From NCBI GenBank assembly GCA_002742695.1, contig DLUI01000071.1:21534-54442 (forward strand): a stretch of 32,909 bases of DNA, read 5' to 3'. The position numbers and the translations under genes are program-made. The DNA comes from Sulfuricurvum kujiense (lineage in GTDB: Bacteria; Campylobacterota; Campylobacteria; Campylobacterales; Sulfurimonadaceae). This document shows, piece after piece, positions 25,619 to 32,909 of this stretch. The number at the start of each line of letters is the position of its first letter. Within the stretch, counting starts at the first letter, position 1. The notes beneath the pieces were generated by a model that had not been told where the DNA came from, ran no database searches, and worked only from the letters and a program-made list of their open reading frames with translations.

Positions 25619-25948
25619 TTACGCTTTATTTTTGCGTGCAGTAATCTCACCCAAAAAGCTTTCTAAATCGTATTTAACACGGTATTGCGGTGTCAAAATA
25701 TGAATGAGGATATCTCCTAAGTCGATAGCGACCCAATCACCGCTCTCGTCAACATATAAAAATTGCTCATCAGGTTTAAGCCCTTTTTTGAGGTGGTCAA
25801 GCAAAGCAATGGTATGACGTTCTCCTAATGATGATGCTAAGATAACGTAATCGGCGAAATAATCACCGCCTTGAAGATCGAATACTTCGATTGCTTCGGC
25901 TTTATTTTGATCGAGAATAGCACTGATCTTTTCAATTCTTGGGTTCAC
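25619..25948 (-). CDS. rsfS: Ribosomal silencing factor RsfS
   Basis: A 109-residue protein that binds ribosomal protein uL14 and blocks subunit joining when growth slows. Family features are the central GGDYFADYVILASSLGERHT, then YVDESGDWVAIDLGDILIHI and a C-terminal YRVKYDLESF. The reading frame stays open far upstream, but the real start is GTG at 25948-25946. It has AAGGA six bases before it, gives the family length, and overlaps the nadD stop as GTGA. The longer upstream part is out-of-frame nadD sequence. nadD-rsfS is a widespread bacterial pair. Confidence 0.93.
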   Translation of the reverse strand: MNPRIEKISAILDQNKAEAIEVFDLQGGDYFADYVILASSLGERHTIALLDHLKKGLKPDEQFLYVDESGDWVAIDLGDILIHILTPQYRVKYDLESFLGEITARKNKA

Positions 25949-26478
25949 GGGTGTTCCTTGTAGTAGGTTATAATTTTTTTTTCGATCTCCGGCTCTAACC
26001 CTAGCGACGAGAGTGAGGTACGAATATCGGTTGAACTGATCGGTACGTCGATGTTGAGCCGAATCATATTCTGAGGTATTTCTCGACCTTCGCGAGTTGC
26101 AACGACCCAATGGACCATTGCGTTTAATTCATCAAAACAGTGCCATGATGACAATTTTTCAAGATTGTCTGCTCCAATGATGAGGTAAATCTCATCACCC
26201 AAAGCTGCATAATGTTTGAGTGTTTCAATCGTGTATACACTGCGTTGTTGCAGAATTTCAAAATCACTGATCTCAACTTTTTCATAGTGGCTGAAAATTT
26301 CTCTTAGCCACTCATACCGTATCGTCCCCTCAACAGTAGCGTAAGGCTTGAACGGATTGCGCGATGCAGGGACAATTATAAGTTTGTCAATAGGTAAAAT
26401 CTTTAAAGCTTCCTGTACTACAGCAACGTGTCCGGCATGCGGCGGATCGAAAGTTCCGCCATAGAGTGCAAGCTTCAT
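25945..26478 (-). CDS. nadD: Nicotinate-nucleotide adenylyltransferase
   Basis: A 177-residue enzyme that makes deamido-NAD from nicotinate mononucleotide and ATP. The N-terminal GGTFDPPHAGH holds the HxGH nucleotidyl-transfer motif (His14, His17). Further family segments are VPASRNPFKP, IIGADNLEKLSSWH and the C-terminal ISSTDIRTSL. It is divergent from gapA, which uses NAD, and coupled to rsfS downstream. The same nadD-rsfS next to gapA arrangement occurs in Campylobacter jejuni. Confidence 0.95.
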   Translation of the reverse strand: MKLALYGGTFDPPHAGHVAVVQEALKILPIDKLIIVPASRNPFKPYATVEGTIRYEWLREIFSHYEKVEISDFEILQQRSVYTIETLKHYAALGDEIYLIIGADNLEKLSSWHCFDELNAMVHWVVATREGREIPQNMIRLNIDVPISSTDIRTSLSSLGLEPEIEKKIITYYKEHP

Positions 26479-26557
26479 AAGACTTAACTTCTTTTAATCG
26501 AAATTATAACCGATTTTTGGTAAAATAACCCCTTATATTTGTGGTTAGGATTAGGTG
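26479..26557 (+). promoter_or_regulatory. Divergent nadD/gapA promoter region
   Basis: On the minus strand TATAAT (26508 to 26503) is a strong -10 for nadD, leaving a leader of roughly 18 bases. On the plus strand TAAAAT (26521-26526) and TATATT (26534-26539) are candidate -10 elements for gapA. The gapA ATG at 26558 has AGGA (26547-26550) seven bases upstream. No operator is obvious. Confidence 0.5.
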
Positions 26558-27574
26558 ATGGCGCTGAAGATTGCATTAAACGGGTTTGGACGTATCGGAC
26601 GTTGTGTTACCCGTCTAGCCGCTATGCGTAATGATGTCGAACTGGTTGCTATTAATGATATGGCGTCGATCGACATGCTTCTTTATCTATTGCAAAACGA
26701 TTCTGTACATGGCTCGTTCACGGCAGATGCCGCGATAGTGGATAAAAAGTATCTCCAAATCGGGAAAAATAGAGTTCGTATATTGTGCGAAAAAGATCCC
26801 GAAAAGCTCGATTTCGCTTTTCTTGGGGCAGATGTTGTTTTTGAGTGCAGCGGTTTATTTTTGAGTGGAGCGGTGACAAAACACCATCTCGAAAAAGGGG
26901 TTAAAAAGGTTATTCTTTCCGCCCCGACACAAGATGACGCAATACCGACGTTTGTGCTGGGGGTCAATGAGCATTTATATGCGGGTCAGGATATACTCTC
27001 GAATGCTTCATGTACGACGAACTGTTTGGGGCCGATTGCCCGAATCTTGGATGAAACGTTCGGAATCGAAAAAGGGTTAATGACAACCATCCATGCGTAT
27101 ACCAACGGGCAAGCGATTATTGACTCCGCACACGGAACGGATATGCGCCGCTCACGTGCGGCAGCACTGAATATGATTCCTACCACGACCGGTGCGGCAA
27201 AAGCGATTAGTCTTGTCCTTCCGAATCTCGAAGGGAAGCTACACGGGCAAAGTGTGCGTGTCCCGACTCCGGACGTATCGATGGTTGATTTGAATGTTGT
27301 AGTGGGACGATCCACATCAAAAGAGGAGTTAAGTGACCTTTTTAAATCCTATGCAAATGGGGCAATGAAGGGTATTTTAGAAGTGGATGAGCGCTATCGT
27401 GTCTCGCAGGATTTTGTCGGATCACCTTTCAGTGCCACAGTGGCGGATGACTTGATTCAAGTTATCGATGGGAATATGATTAAAGTTATGGCGTGGTACG
27501 ATAACGAATGGGGTTATTCCAATCGTCTAATCGAAATGGCACTCTATGTGAGTGCCTATACACCGAAAGTTTAA
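26558..27574 (+). CDS. gapA: Glyceraldehyde-3-phosphate dehydrogenase, NAD type
   Basis: A 338-residue tetrameric enzyme that interconverts glyceraldehyde-3-phosphate and 1,3-bisphosphoglycerate. The NAD-binding NGFGRIGR is at residues 8-15, and the active-site Cys152 is in SNASCTTNCLGP. AYTNGQ follows with its catalytic histidine just before it, and WYDNEWGYSNR is near the end. The VAINDMAS segment places an acidic residue that favours NAD over NADP. I start at ATG 26558, since the in-frame GTG at 26555 is too close to the ribosome site. It heads a four-gene cluster with pgk, tpiA and fabI. In an autotrophic sulfur oxidiser it would mainly run in the gluconeogenic direction. Confidence 0.97.
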   Translation: MALKIALNGFGRIGRCVTRLAAMRNDVELVAINDMASIDMLLYLLQNDSVHGSFTADAAIVDKKYLQIGKNRVRILCEKDPEKLDFAFLGADVVFECSGLFLSGAVTKHHLEKGVKKVILSAPTQDDAIPTFVLGVNEHLYAGQDILSNASCTTNCLGPIARILDETFGIEKGLMTTIHAYTNGQAIIDSAHGTDMRRSRAAALNMIPTTTGAAKAISLVLPNLEGKLHGQSVRVPTPDVSMVDLNVVVGRSTSKEELSDLFKSYANGAMKGILEVDERYRVSQDFVGSPFSATVADDLIQVIDGNMIKVMAWYDNEWGYSNRLIEMALYVSAYTPKV

Positions 27575-27600
27575 TTTTAATCTTACAGTAAGAGGAAAAA

Positions 27601-28791
27601 ATGGAATTATTGAATATCAAAGAATGTGACATCTACGGCAAAAAAGTATTTATCCGATGTGATTTTAATGTCCCTATGGATGATTACGGCAATATTACCG
27701 ATGATCGTCGTATCCGTTCGGCACTTTCAACTATCAGTTATTGTTTGGATCAAAAGTGTGCGATTATTTTAGCATCCCATTTTGGTCGTCCCAAAGGGGA
27801 GCCGGATGAGAAGTATTCTCTTGCTCCTATTGCAAGACGTCTTCATCAACTTCTAAAAATTGATATTCAAATGGCAGAGGATGTTGTCGGTGAGAGTGCG
27901 AAAAAACTCTCTTCCGAACTCAAAGGGGGAGAAGTCTTGTTACTGGAAAACCTCCGCTTTGAAAAAGGGGAGACGAAAAACGATCCGGAACTCAGTGCAC
28001 TCTTAGCACACATGGCGGAAGTCTATATTAACGATGCATTTGGGGTGAGTCACCGTGCGCATGCTTCAGTCGAGGGGATTACGGAGCACTTTGATCAAGC
28101 CCATAAAGCTGCGGGATTCTTACTCCAAAAAGAGATTCAATTTTTTGGAACACTGTTGGAAAACCCTACTCGCCCGTTTGCGGCAATTGTCGGAGGATCA
28201 AAAGTTTCCGGTAAACTTGAGGCATTGATCAACTTGTTACCGAAAGTTGATAAAGTACTGATTGGCGGAGGGATGGCGTTTACGTTTCTCAAAGCATTAG
28301 GTCACGATGTCGGAAACTCGTTGGTTGAAGATGATTTGATTGAAGAAGCTCTTAAAATTATGGACGAAGCGAAGCGATTAGGGGTGAAATTTTACCTTCC
28401 CGTCGATGTGGTTGCCGCTGAGAAATTTGCACCGGATGCGATGAGCCGCCTGTGCAGTATCCAAGAGATCCCATCGGGTTGGATGGGCTTGGATATCGGG
28501 CCGGCAACGGTGAGATTGTATCGCCAGATTTTAGCCGATGTGCAAACGATTCTTTGGAATGGCCCGATGGGGGTCTATGAGATGGATCGCTTTGCGCGGG
28601 GATCGAATAAAATCGCCCATTTTGTAGCCGATTCCTATGCAACTACCGTAGTGGGCGGCGGTGATACCGCAGATTTGGTTCAGCGTATCGGCCTTGATGA
28701 AGAGATTACGTTTATCTCTACCGGCGGCGGGGCTTCTTTGGAGTTATTGGAAGGAAAAATTCTTCCGGGTGTTAAACCGTTGTTGAAATAA
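27601..28791 (+). CDS. pgk: Phosphoglycerate kinase
   Basis: A 396-residue two-domain enzyme that transfers phosphate between 1,3-bisphosphoglycerate and ADP. Motifs include [10 protein letters not shown] near residue 18, SHFGRPKGE near residue 60, [12 protein letters not shown] near residue 115, the hinge [10 protein letters not shown] near residue 198, and the C-terminal [11 protein letters not shown] with [17 protein letters not shown] lies before the ATG. It follows gapA by 26 bases and precedes tpiA by 26 bases. Confidence 0.97.
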   Translation: MELLNIKECDIYGKKVFIRCDFNVPMDDYGNITDDRRIRSALSTISYCLDQKCAIILASHFGRPKGEPDEKYSLAPIARRLHQLLKIDIQMAEDVVGESAKKLSSELKGGEVLLLENLRFEKGETKNDPELSALLAHMAEVYINDAFGVSHRAHASVEGITEHFDQAHKAAGFLLQKEIQFFGTLLENPTRPFAAIVGGSKVSGKLEALINLLPKVDKVLIGGGMAFTFLKALGHDVGNSLVEDDLIEEALKIMDEAKRLGVKFYLPVDVVAAEKFAPDAMSRLCSIQEIPSGWMGLDIGPATVRLYRQILADVQTILWNGPMGVYEMDRFARGSNKIAHFVADSYATTVVGGGDTADLVQRIGLDEEITFISTGGGASLELLEGKILPGVKPLLK

Positions 28792-28817
28792 AAATTGAGA
28801 GTTAGAAGGAGATCGTT

Positions 28818-29537
28818 GTGATATTGTGTGCCAACTTTAAAGCGAATAAAACGCGCCAAGAGACACGAGCCTATATGGCAGTCGTGGAGTCCTTTGTCGG
28901 TGCAAACGATATCTCGGATACGATCATCGTATTTCCTCCGTTTACCGCATTGGAAGATCTTTCTCGCAATGTATTGATCGGTGTACAAAACGGCTATCCC
29001 GTCATAAACGGTGCCTATACGGGAGAGATCGCGCTAGAGCAGCTCGAAGAATTCGGTATTAAAACGATCCTTATCGGACACAGCGAGCGTCGACATATCA
29101 TCGGAGAGACGCAAGAACAGATAGCGGCAAAATTTCGTTTCTTTGCCGAGCATGGATTCGCTATCGTGTATTGTGTCGGCGAACCTCTTGAGATTCGTGA
29201 AGAGGGAAATGAATCATTAATGGCGTATATCGAAAAACAATTTGAGGGGATTGACCTCTCTTATAGTGATTTGATTTTAGCGTATGAACCGGTATGGGCT
29301 ATCGGGACTGGGCTTACACCTTCAAATGAAGATATTGTATGGGTACACAGTGCCCTTCGAGAGAAAACATCAGCACCATTGCTTTATGGCGGAAGTGTAA
29401 AAGTGGACAATGCAGGTGATATTATGGCACTCGACAACGTAGATGGTGTTCTTGTAGGATCAGCATCACTGAGTGCCAACGATTTTTGCGAGATGATCGC
29501 ACAAGCCACAGAATTAAATACAGAAAAAGGGGAATAA
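28818..29537 (+). CDS. tpiA: Triosephosphate isomerase
   Basis: A 239-residue TIM-barrel enzyme, somewhat shorter than the common 250 residues. Catalytic residues are Asn and Lys in CANFKANKTR near the start, His88 in IGHSERR, and Glu157 in AYEPVWAIGTG. The phosphate-binding YGGSVK loop is also present. The start is GTG at 28818 with AGAAGGAG upstream. It ends three bases before fabI. Confidence 0.96.
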   Translation: MILCANFKANKTRQETRAYMAVVESFVGANDISDTIIVFPPFTALEDLSRNVLIGVQNGYPVINGAYTGEIALEQLEEFGIKTILIGHSERRHIIGETQEQIAAKFRFFAEHGFAIVYCVGEPLEIREEGNESLMAYIEKQFEGIDLSYSDLILAYEPVWAIGTGLTPSNEDIVWVHSALREKTSAPLLYGGSVKVDNAGDIMALDNVDGVLVGSASLSANDFCEMIAQATELNTEKGE

Positions 29538-29540
29538 TAG

Positions 29541-30365
<825 letters not shown>

Positions 30366-30383
30366 TTTCAGAGTCAGCTTACA

Positions 30384-30399
30384 AAATCGCAAGCGATTT
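30384..30399. terminator. Hairpin between fabI and the convergent lipoprotein gene, possible weak terminator
   Basis: AAATCGC (30384-30390) and GCGATTT (30393-30399) form a perfect inverted repeat. On the minus strand the hairpin is followed by a short T run, so it may end the lipoprotein transcript, though it lies 75 bases past that stop. On the plus strand there is no T tract. Nearby TCAGC/GCTGA repeats could form competing stems. Confidence 0.3.
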
Positions 30400-30473
30400 G
30401 AGCTCTCTGCTGAAGAGAACTCAGCGTTAGCGTAGCCAAGCGGGATTTTATTCCGATGGCGTGTTACTAATAG

Positions 30474-30899
30474 TTACTTACCAACAACCGGAAGAGTCCC
30501 CATCATTTCGATATGAGAAGGCTCTTTTGGCTTTCCTTCCTTCATTTTCGCTTTACTCTCATGATACGCTTTCCACTTATCCGCGTATTTTTGCAATGTA
30601 AAAGATTCATTATCATCCGTTTCAGGCACTTCGACCATTGTAGTAGTCGTTACAACGGTACCATCAGGCGCGGTTGTTTTCGTTTCAAGAGGGACGGTTT
30701 TTGTCATCGGTGTCCACTCTTCCTTGAGCCAGCTATCGAGTGAGCGCTGCATTGCCCCACCCTCGCTCACGGCAGTCGTGCTAGGTGAAACAGAATGTAA
30801 CGAACTATTTTGAGAAGGGGCTACACCCTCACGATTAGCACAACCGGAGAGGATTAAAAGTGAAGCAGCAACTGAGACAAGAAGAGATGTTTGGGACAT
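30474..30899 (-). CDS. Small lipoprotein of unknown function
   Basis: A 141-residue protein with a lipoprotein signal peptide: MSQTSLLVSVAASLLILSGC, with the lipobox LSGC placing the modified cysteine at residue 20. After a Ser/Thr-rich linker comes a Thr/Val-rich stretch (about residues 60-90, including TVVTTTTMVEV) and a charged helical tail with many lysines. The start at 30899 has AAGGA six bases before it. The same frame runs further upstream but without a ribosome site. I do not recognise a domain. It lies alone, convergent with fabI and divergent from the porin. Envelope location is well supported; role unknown. Confidence 0.8.
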   Translation of the reverse strand: MSQTSLLVSVAASLLILSGCANREGVAPSQNSSLHSVSPSTTAVSEGGAMQRSLDSWLKEEWTPMTKTVPLETKTTAPDGTVVTTTTMVEVPETDDNESFTLQKYADKWKAYHESKAKMKEGKPKEPSHIEMMGTLPVVGK

Positions 30900-31092
30900 G
30901 TGAGAATCCTTTGAGTTATTTGATAAAATAATACTAAATTGAACTATACCATAAAGCGGCTCAGATTTATGAGGATTATTCATTTTGAAAATCATACAAA
31001 AATGTAATACTCCATAAAACAGGGCTCTTTAATCGGTAAATAGAAAGTAAACAAAATATTTTTTTTACAGCTATGTTTAAGAATAGCAGAGT

Positions 31093-31149
31093 TACAATTA
31101 ACTCCGACGAAACAAAAACATAAGGTCAAGCTTAACTTAAGGAGAATCA
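31093..31149 (+). promoter_or_regulatory. Porin -10 element, leader and ribosome site
   Basis: TACAAT (31093-31098) is a candidate -10 preceded by a T-rich tract (31058-31066). The leader of about 45 bases contains an imperfect palindrome centred on AAGCTT (31121-31140), directly next to the strong ribosome site AAGGAG (31139-31144). The palindrome could fold near the ribosome site. Regulatory function is inference. Confidence 0.4.
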
Positions 31150-32514
31150 ATGAAGTTAGTTAAAATGAGTCTTGCAGCAGCAGTGTTGCTCGGAGCGAGC
31201 GCGTTCGCGTTAGACAATGTAAAAGTAAGCGGTGACGCTAAAGTTAATTATAGTACAAATGACAGTGGTACTGCCACGAATTCAGATATGTTTGATCAAA
31301 GCAATAGTGCAGCAGATACTGCGCTTCGTCTTGGTGTAACAGGTGATTTGCTTAAAGGTGTATCATTCGGTGTAACCGGTTATGCAGTTAGCACACTTGG
31401 TTTAGAAAATAACCTTGTTGCAAATACTTGGACATCTGGACACACTAACAGTGTAGAAGATAACTCATGGATCAGTGAACTTTGGTTGGCAAGTACAATG
31501 GGTAAAACTACGGCTAAACTTGGTCGTATGGAACTCGATACTCCATTAGCATTTTCTGAGTCATGGTCAGTTGCAAAAAATACATTTGATGCAGCAGTAT
31601 TGATCAACCAAGATCTTCCGGATACGACTTTGGTCGGTGCATGGGTTGGAAAAGGCAATGGTGTTAATGCATTGTCACCGGTTGCTGGTATTGCATACGG
31701 CGAAGTAGCCGCATCAAAAGCTAACGGTTCAGCTGTAGGTCTTGATGGTTATATGGCTGCCGGTGCTAAATACACTACATTTGGCGAAGCAGGTGCATAC
31801 GCAGCAGCAATCGTAAATAATTCTTTCAAACCTCTTACTGCACAAGCATGGTATTACGATGTTGCTAGTGTAGCGGATGCTTACTGGTTGCAAGCGGATA
31901 TCAACTGTGAGTTGGTAAAAGGTCTAAAAATCGGCGGACAATATGCAGCTATCGATCCTAAAGGTGTAGTTGATTCAGTCACAATTGATGCAGGAGTTGG
32001 TCGTGCAAAAGATTCTTCAGGATATGCATTCAAACTTGCATACGAAGGTGTTCCAAACCTAAAAGTATCTGCTGCTTTCTCTGATGTAGATGAAGACGGT
32101 GTATTGAACATTGCGAATACTGCAACAAATAACATGGTTGCCGCTCAATCTAAATTGTACACAGAAGCATGGTGGAACTACGGGTACGTAGGTGCTCCAG
32201 GTGCGGAATCTTGGAACGTAACAGCTGAGTACGATGCAGGGTTTGCAAAAATCGGTGCATACTATACGGATGTTTCTATTGATAATAACGGTAATGCTGT
32301 TGTAGGCGTCTTAAATACTGTTAATGCAAGTAGAGCTGATAATACTGATATGACAGAAGTTGCAGTTACTGTTTCTAAATCATTCGGTCCTTTGGATGCA
32401 ACTTTAGCTTACATCTCAACGGATGCTGATGATCAAAACCTTAATGCAGCTGGAACAGCTGGAAGTGGTTCTCAGTACAATACTGTTCAAGCATACTTGA
32501 CTCTTAACTTCTAA
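31150..32514 (+). CDS. Major outer-membrane porin (Campylobacterota type)
   Basis: A 454-residue protein with a signal peptide (MKLVKMSLAAAVLLGASAFA, cleavage after residue 20). The mature part starts with NVKVSGDAKVNYS, a first beta strand typical of porins. Alternating polar/nonpolar strands continue to the C-terminal VQAYLTLNF, whose final Phe is the outer-membrane insertion signal. Segments such as LWLASTMGKTTAKLGRMELD resemble the porin constriction-side strands seen in epsilonproteobacterial porins. The strong ribosome site, own promoter and strong terminator suggest high expression as a single gene. It lets small solutes cross the outer membrane; selectivity cannot be read. Cysteine content is very low, as usual for such proteins. 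Confidence 0.88.
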   Translation: MKLVKMSLAAAVLLGASAFALDNVKVSGDAKVNYSTNDSGTATNSDMFDQSNSAADTALRLGVTGDLLKGVSFGVTGYAVSTLGLENNLVANTWTSGHTNSVEDNSWISELWLASTMGKTTAKLGRMELDTPLAFSESWSVAKNTFDAAVLINQDLPDTTLVGAWVGKGNGVNALSPVAGIAYGEVAASKANGSAVGLDGYMAAGAKYTTFGEAGAYAAAIVNNSFKPLTAQAWYYDVASVADAYWLQADINCELVKGLKIGGQYAAIDPKGVVDSVTIDAGVGRAKDSSGYAFKLAYEGVPNLKVSAAFSDVDEDGVLNIANTATNNMVAAQSKLYTEAWWNYGYVGAPGAESWNVTAEYDAGFAKIGAYYTDVSIDNNGNAVVGVLNTVNASRADNTDMTEVAVTVSKSFGPLDATLAYISTDADDQNLNAAGTAGSGSQYNTVQAYLTLNF

Positions 32515-32528
32515 GAGTTTTTTGCTTC

Positions 32529-32562
32529 TCACCCCTCACGGGGTGAACCCTCCTTTTATTTT
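32529..32562 (+). terminator. Rho-independent terminator of the porin gene
   Basis: TCACCCC and GGGGTGA form a perfect seven-base-pair stem with a TCAC loop (32529-32546). A T-rich stretch (CCTTTTATTTT) follows a few bases later. It starts 15 bases after the porin stop, which fits its role. Confidence 0.75.
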
Positions 32563-32578
32563 CCCTTCACTCTTTCGC

Positions 32579-32584
32579 TATAAT
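32579..32584 (+). promoter_or_regulatory. -10 element of the ABC permease gene (predicted leaderless start)
   Basis: A perfect TATAAT lies seven bases before the ATG at 32592, with no ribosome site in between. The predicted transcript start falls at the start codon, the same geometry as for miaA. Confidence 0.6.
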
Positions 32585-32591
32585 CATTCAC

Positions 32592-32909
32592 ATGAAATAT
32601 TTTCTTAAATCAGTACTCTACACCTTTTTAATGCTTTTTTTAATCTCACTCCTATCTTTTGGTGCAATTCATATGGCACCGAACAGTTTTATGGGTGGTG
32701 AACTCAATCCCAATATGACCCCCGAAGCGATAGCACAGCTGCGTGCTATTTACGGACTCGATAAACCGCTATTACTGCAATATATGGATTGGGTAGGGAA
32801 TCTTCTTACACTCAATTTCGGACTCTCATTTGTAAGCGGTGCACAGGTCTCTGAAGTAGTTTCGGATCGTTTGCCTGTAACGCTGTGGATGAATATTGTC
32901 GCTATGGCG
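32592..32909 (+). CDS. DppB/OppB-type ABC transporter permease, N-terminal part (3' end outside window)
   Basis: An open frame of 106 codons that runs off the window. It begins MKYFLKSVLYTFLMLFLISL, one transmembrane helix, and continues with features of the first periplasmic region of peptide/nickel ABC permeases. These are AIHMAP (from the common xxxPGDP region), IYGLDKPLLLQYMDWVGNLL, LNFGLSFVSGAQV and DRLPVTLWMN at the start of the second helix. Such permeases pair with a DppC-like partner, two ATPases and a binding protein to import peptides or nickel. The substrate is not visible. The predicted -10 element sits directly before the start codon. Confidence 0.85.
   Translation, partial: MKYFLKSVLYTFLMLFLISLLSFGAIHMAPNSFMGGELNPNMTPEAIAQLRAIYGLDKPLLLQYMDWVGNLLTLNFGLSFVSGAQVSEVVSDRLPVTLWMNIVAMA

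Noticed and set aside
25949-26110. Extended open frame upstream of rsfS
   Set aside because: This stretch is nadD read in another frame. The GTG at 25948 has a good ribosome site and gives the normal RsfS length.

Overview
The window is a stretch of core chromosome from a member of the Campylobacterota, most likely of the Sulfurimonas/Sulfuricurvum type. The evidence is a complex I operon without classical nuoE/nuoF but with the short NuoE-like protein typical of this phylum, two nuoG genes in tandem, the flagellar motor gene pflA directly after nuoN, a UbiA-type prenyltransferase expected in futalosine-route menaquinone synthesis, and a gapA-pgk-tpiA-fabI cluster divergent from nadD-rsfS, an order I also know from Campylobacter jejuni. 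The genus assignment is inference.

Layout. 1-558: the end of an AAA+ ATPase gene. 665-1759: a soluble chemoreceptor with a C-terminal zinc-binding CZB domain. 1760-2072: a gap holding a probable nuo promoter. 2073-19502: nuoA, B, C, D, a nuoE-like gene, a NuoF-like/GltD-like fusion flavoprotein, nuoG1, nuoG2, nuoH, I, J, K, L, M and N, all on the plus strand, closely packed or overlapping. 19526-21883: pflA, probably the last gene of that transcript. 21875-22768 (minus): miaA, convergent with and overlapping pflA. 22842-24732: the prenyltransferase gene translationally coupled to two unassigned genes, one of which has a membrane anchor, coiled coil and helix-turn-helix-like tail. 24775-24851: a tRNA-Arg. 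24855-26478 (minus): nadD, rsfS and a ydcF-like gene. 26558-30365: gapA, pgk, tpiA, fabI. 30474-30899 (minus): a small lipoprotein. 31150-32514: a major outer-membrane porin with its terminator. 32592-end: the start of a DppB/OppB-type ABC permease.

How it fits together. The nuo genes encode a quinone-reducing proton pump whose electron input module differs from the bacterial NADH type. The FMN/NADH domain of NuoF is absent. In its place is a short NuoF C-terminal-like domain fused to a GltD/SfrB-like FAD protein with its own pyridine-nucleotide fold. Two complete iron-sulfur NuoG proteins follow. The menaquinone that complex I reduces would be made with the help of the prenyltransferase at 22842, and the proton motive force drives the flagellar motor that PflA helps build. 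The rest is housekeeping: tRNA modification, NAD synthesis, ribosome silencing, glycolysis/gluconeogenesis and fatty-acid elongation.

I found no mobile element, CRISPR array, integrase or defence island. The most unusual content is the rebuilt complex I input module and several residue-level departures inside it. Other points of interest are two genes that appear to have leaderless transcripts and a tRNA-Arg with a GCG anticodon.
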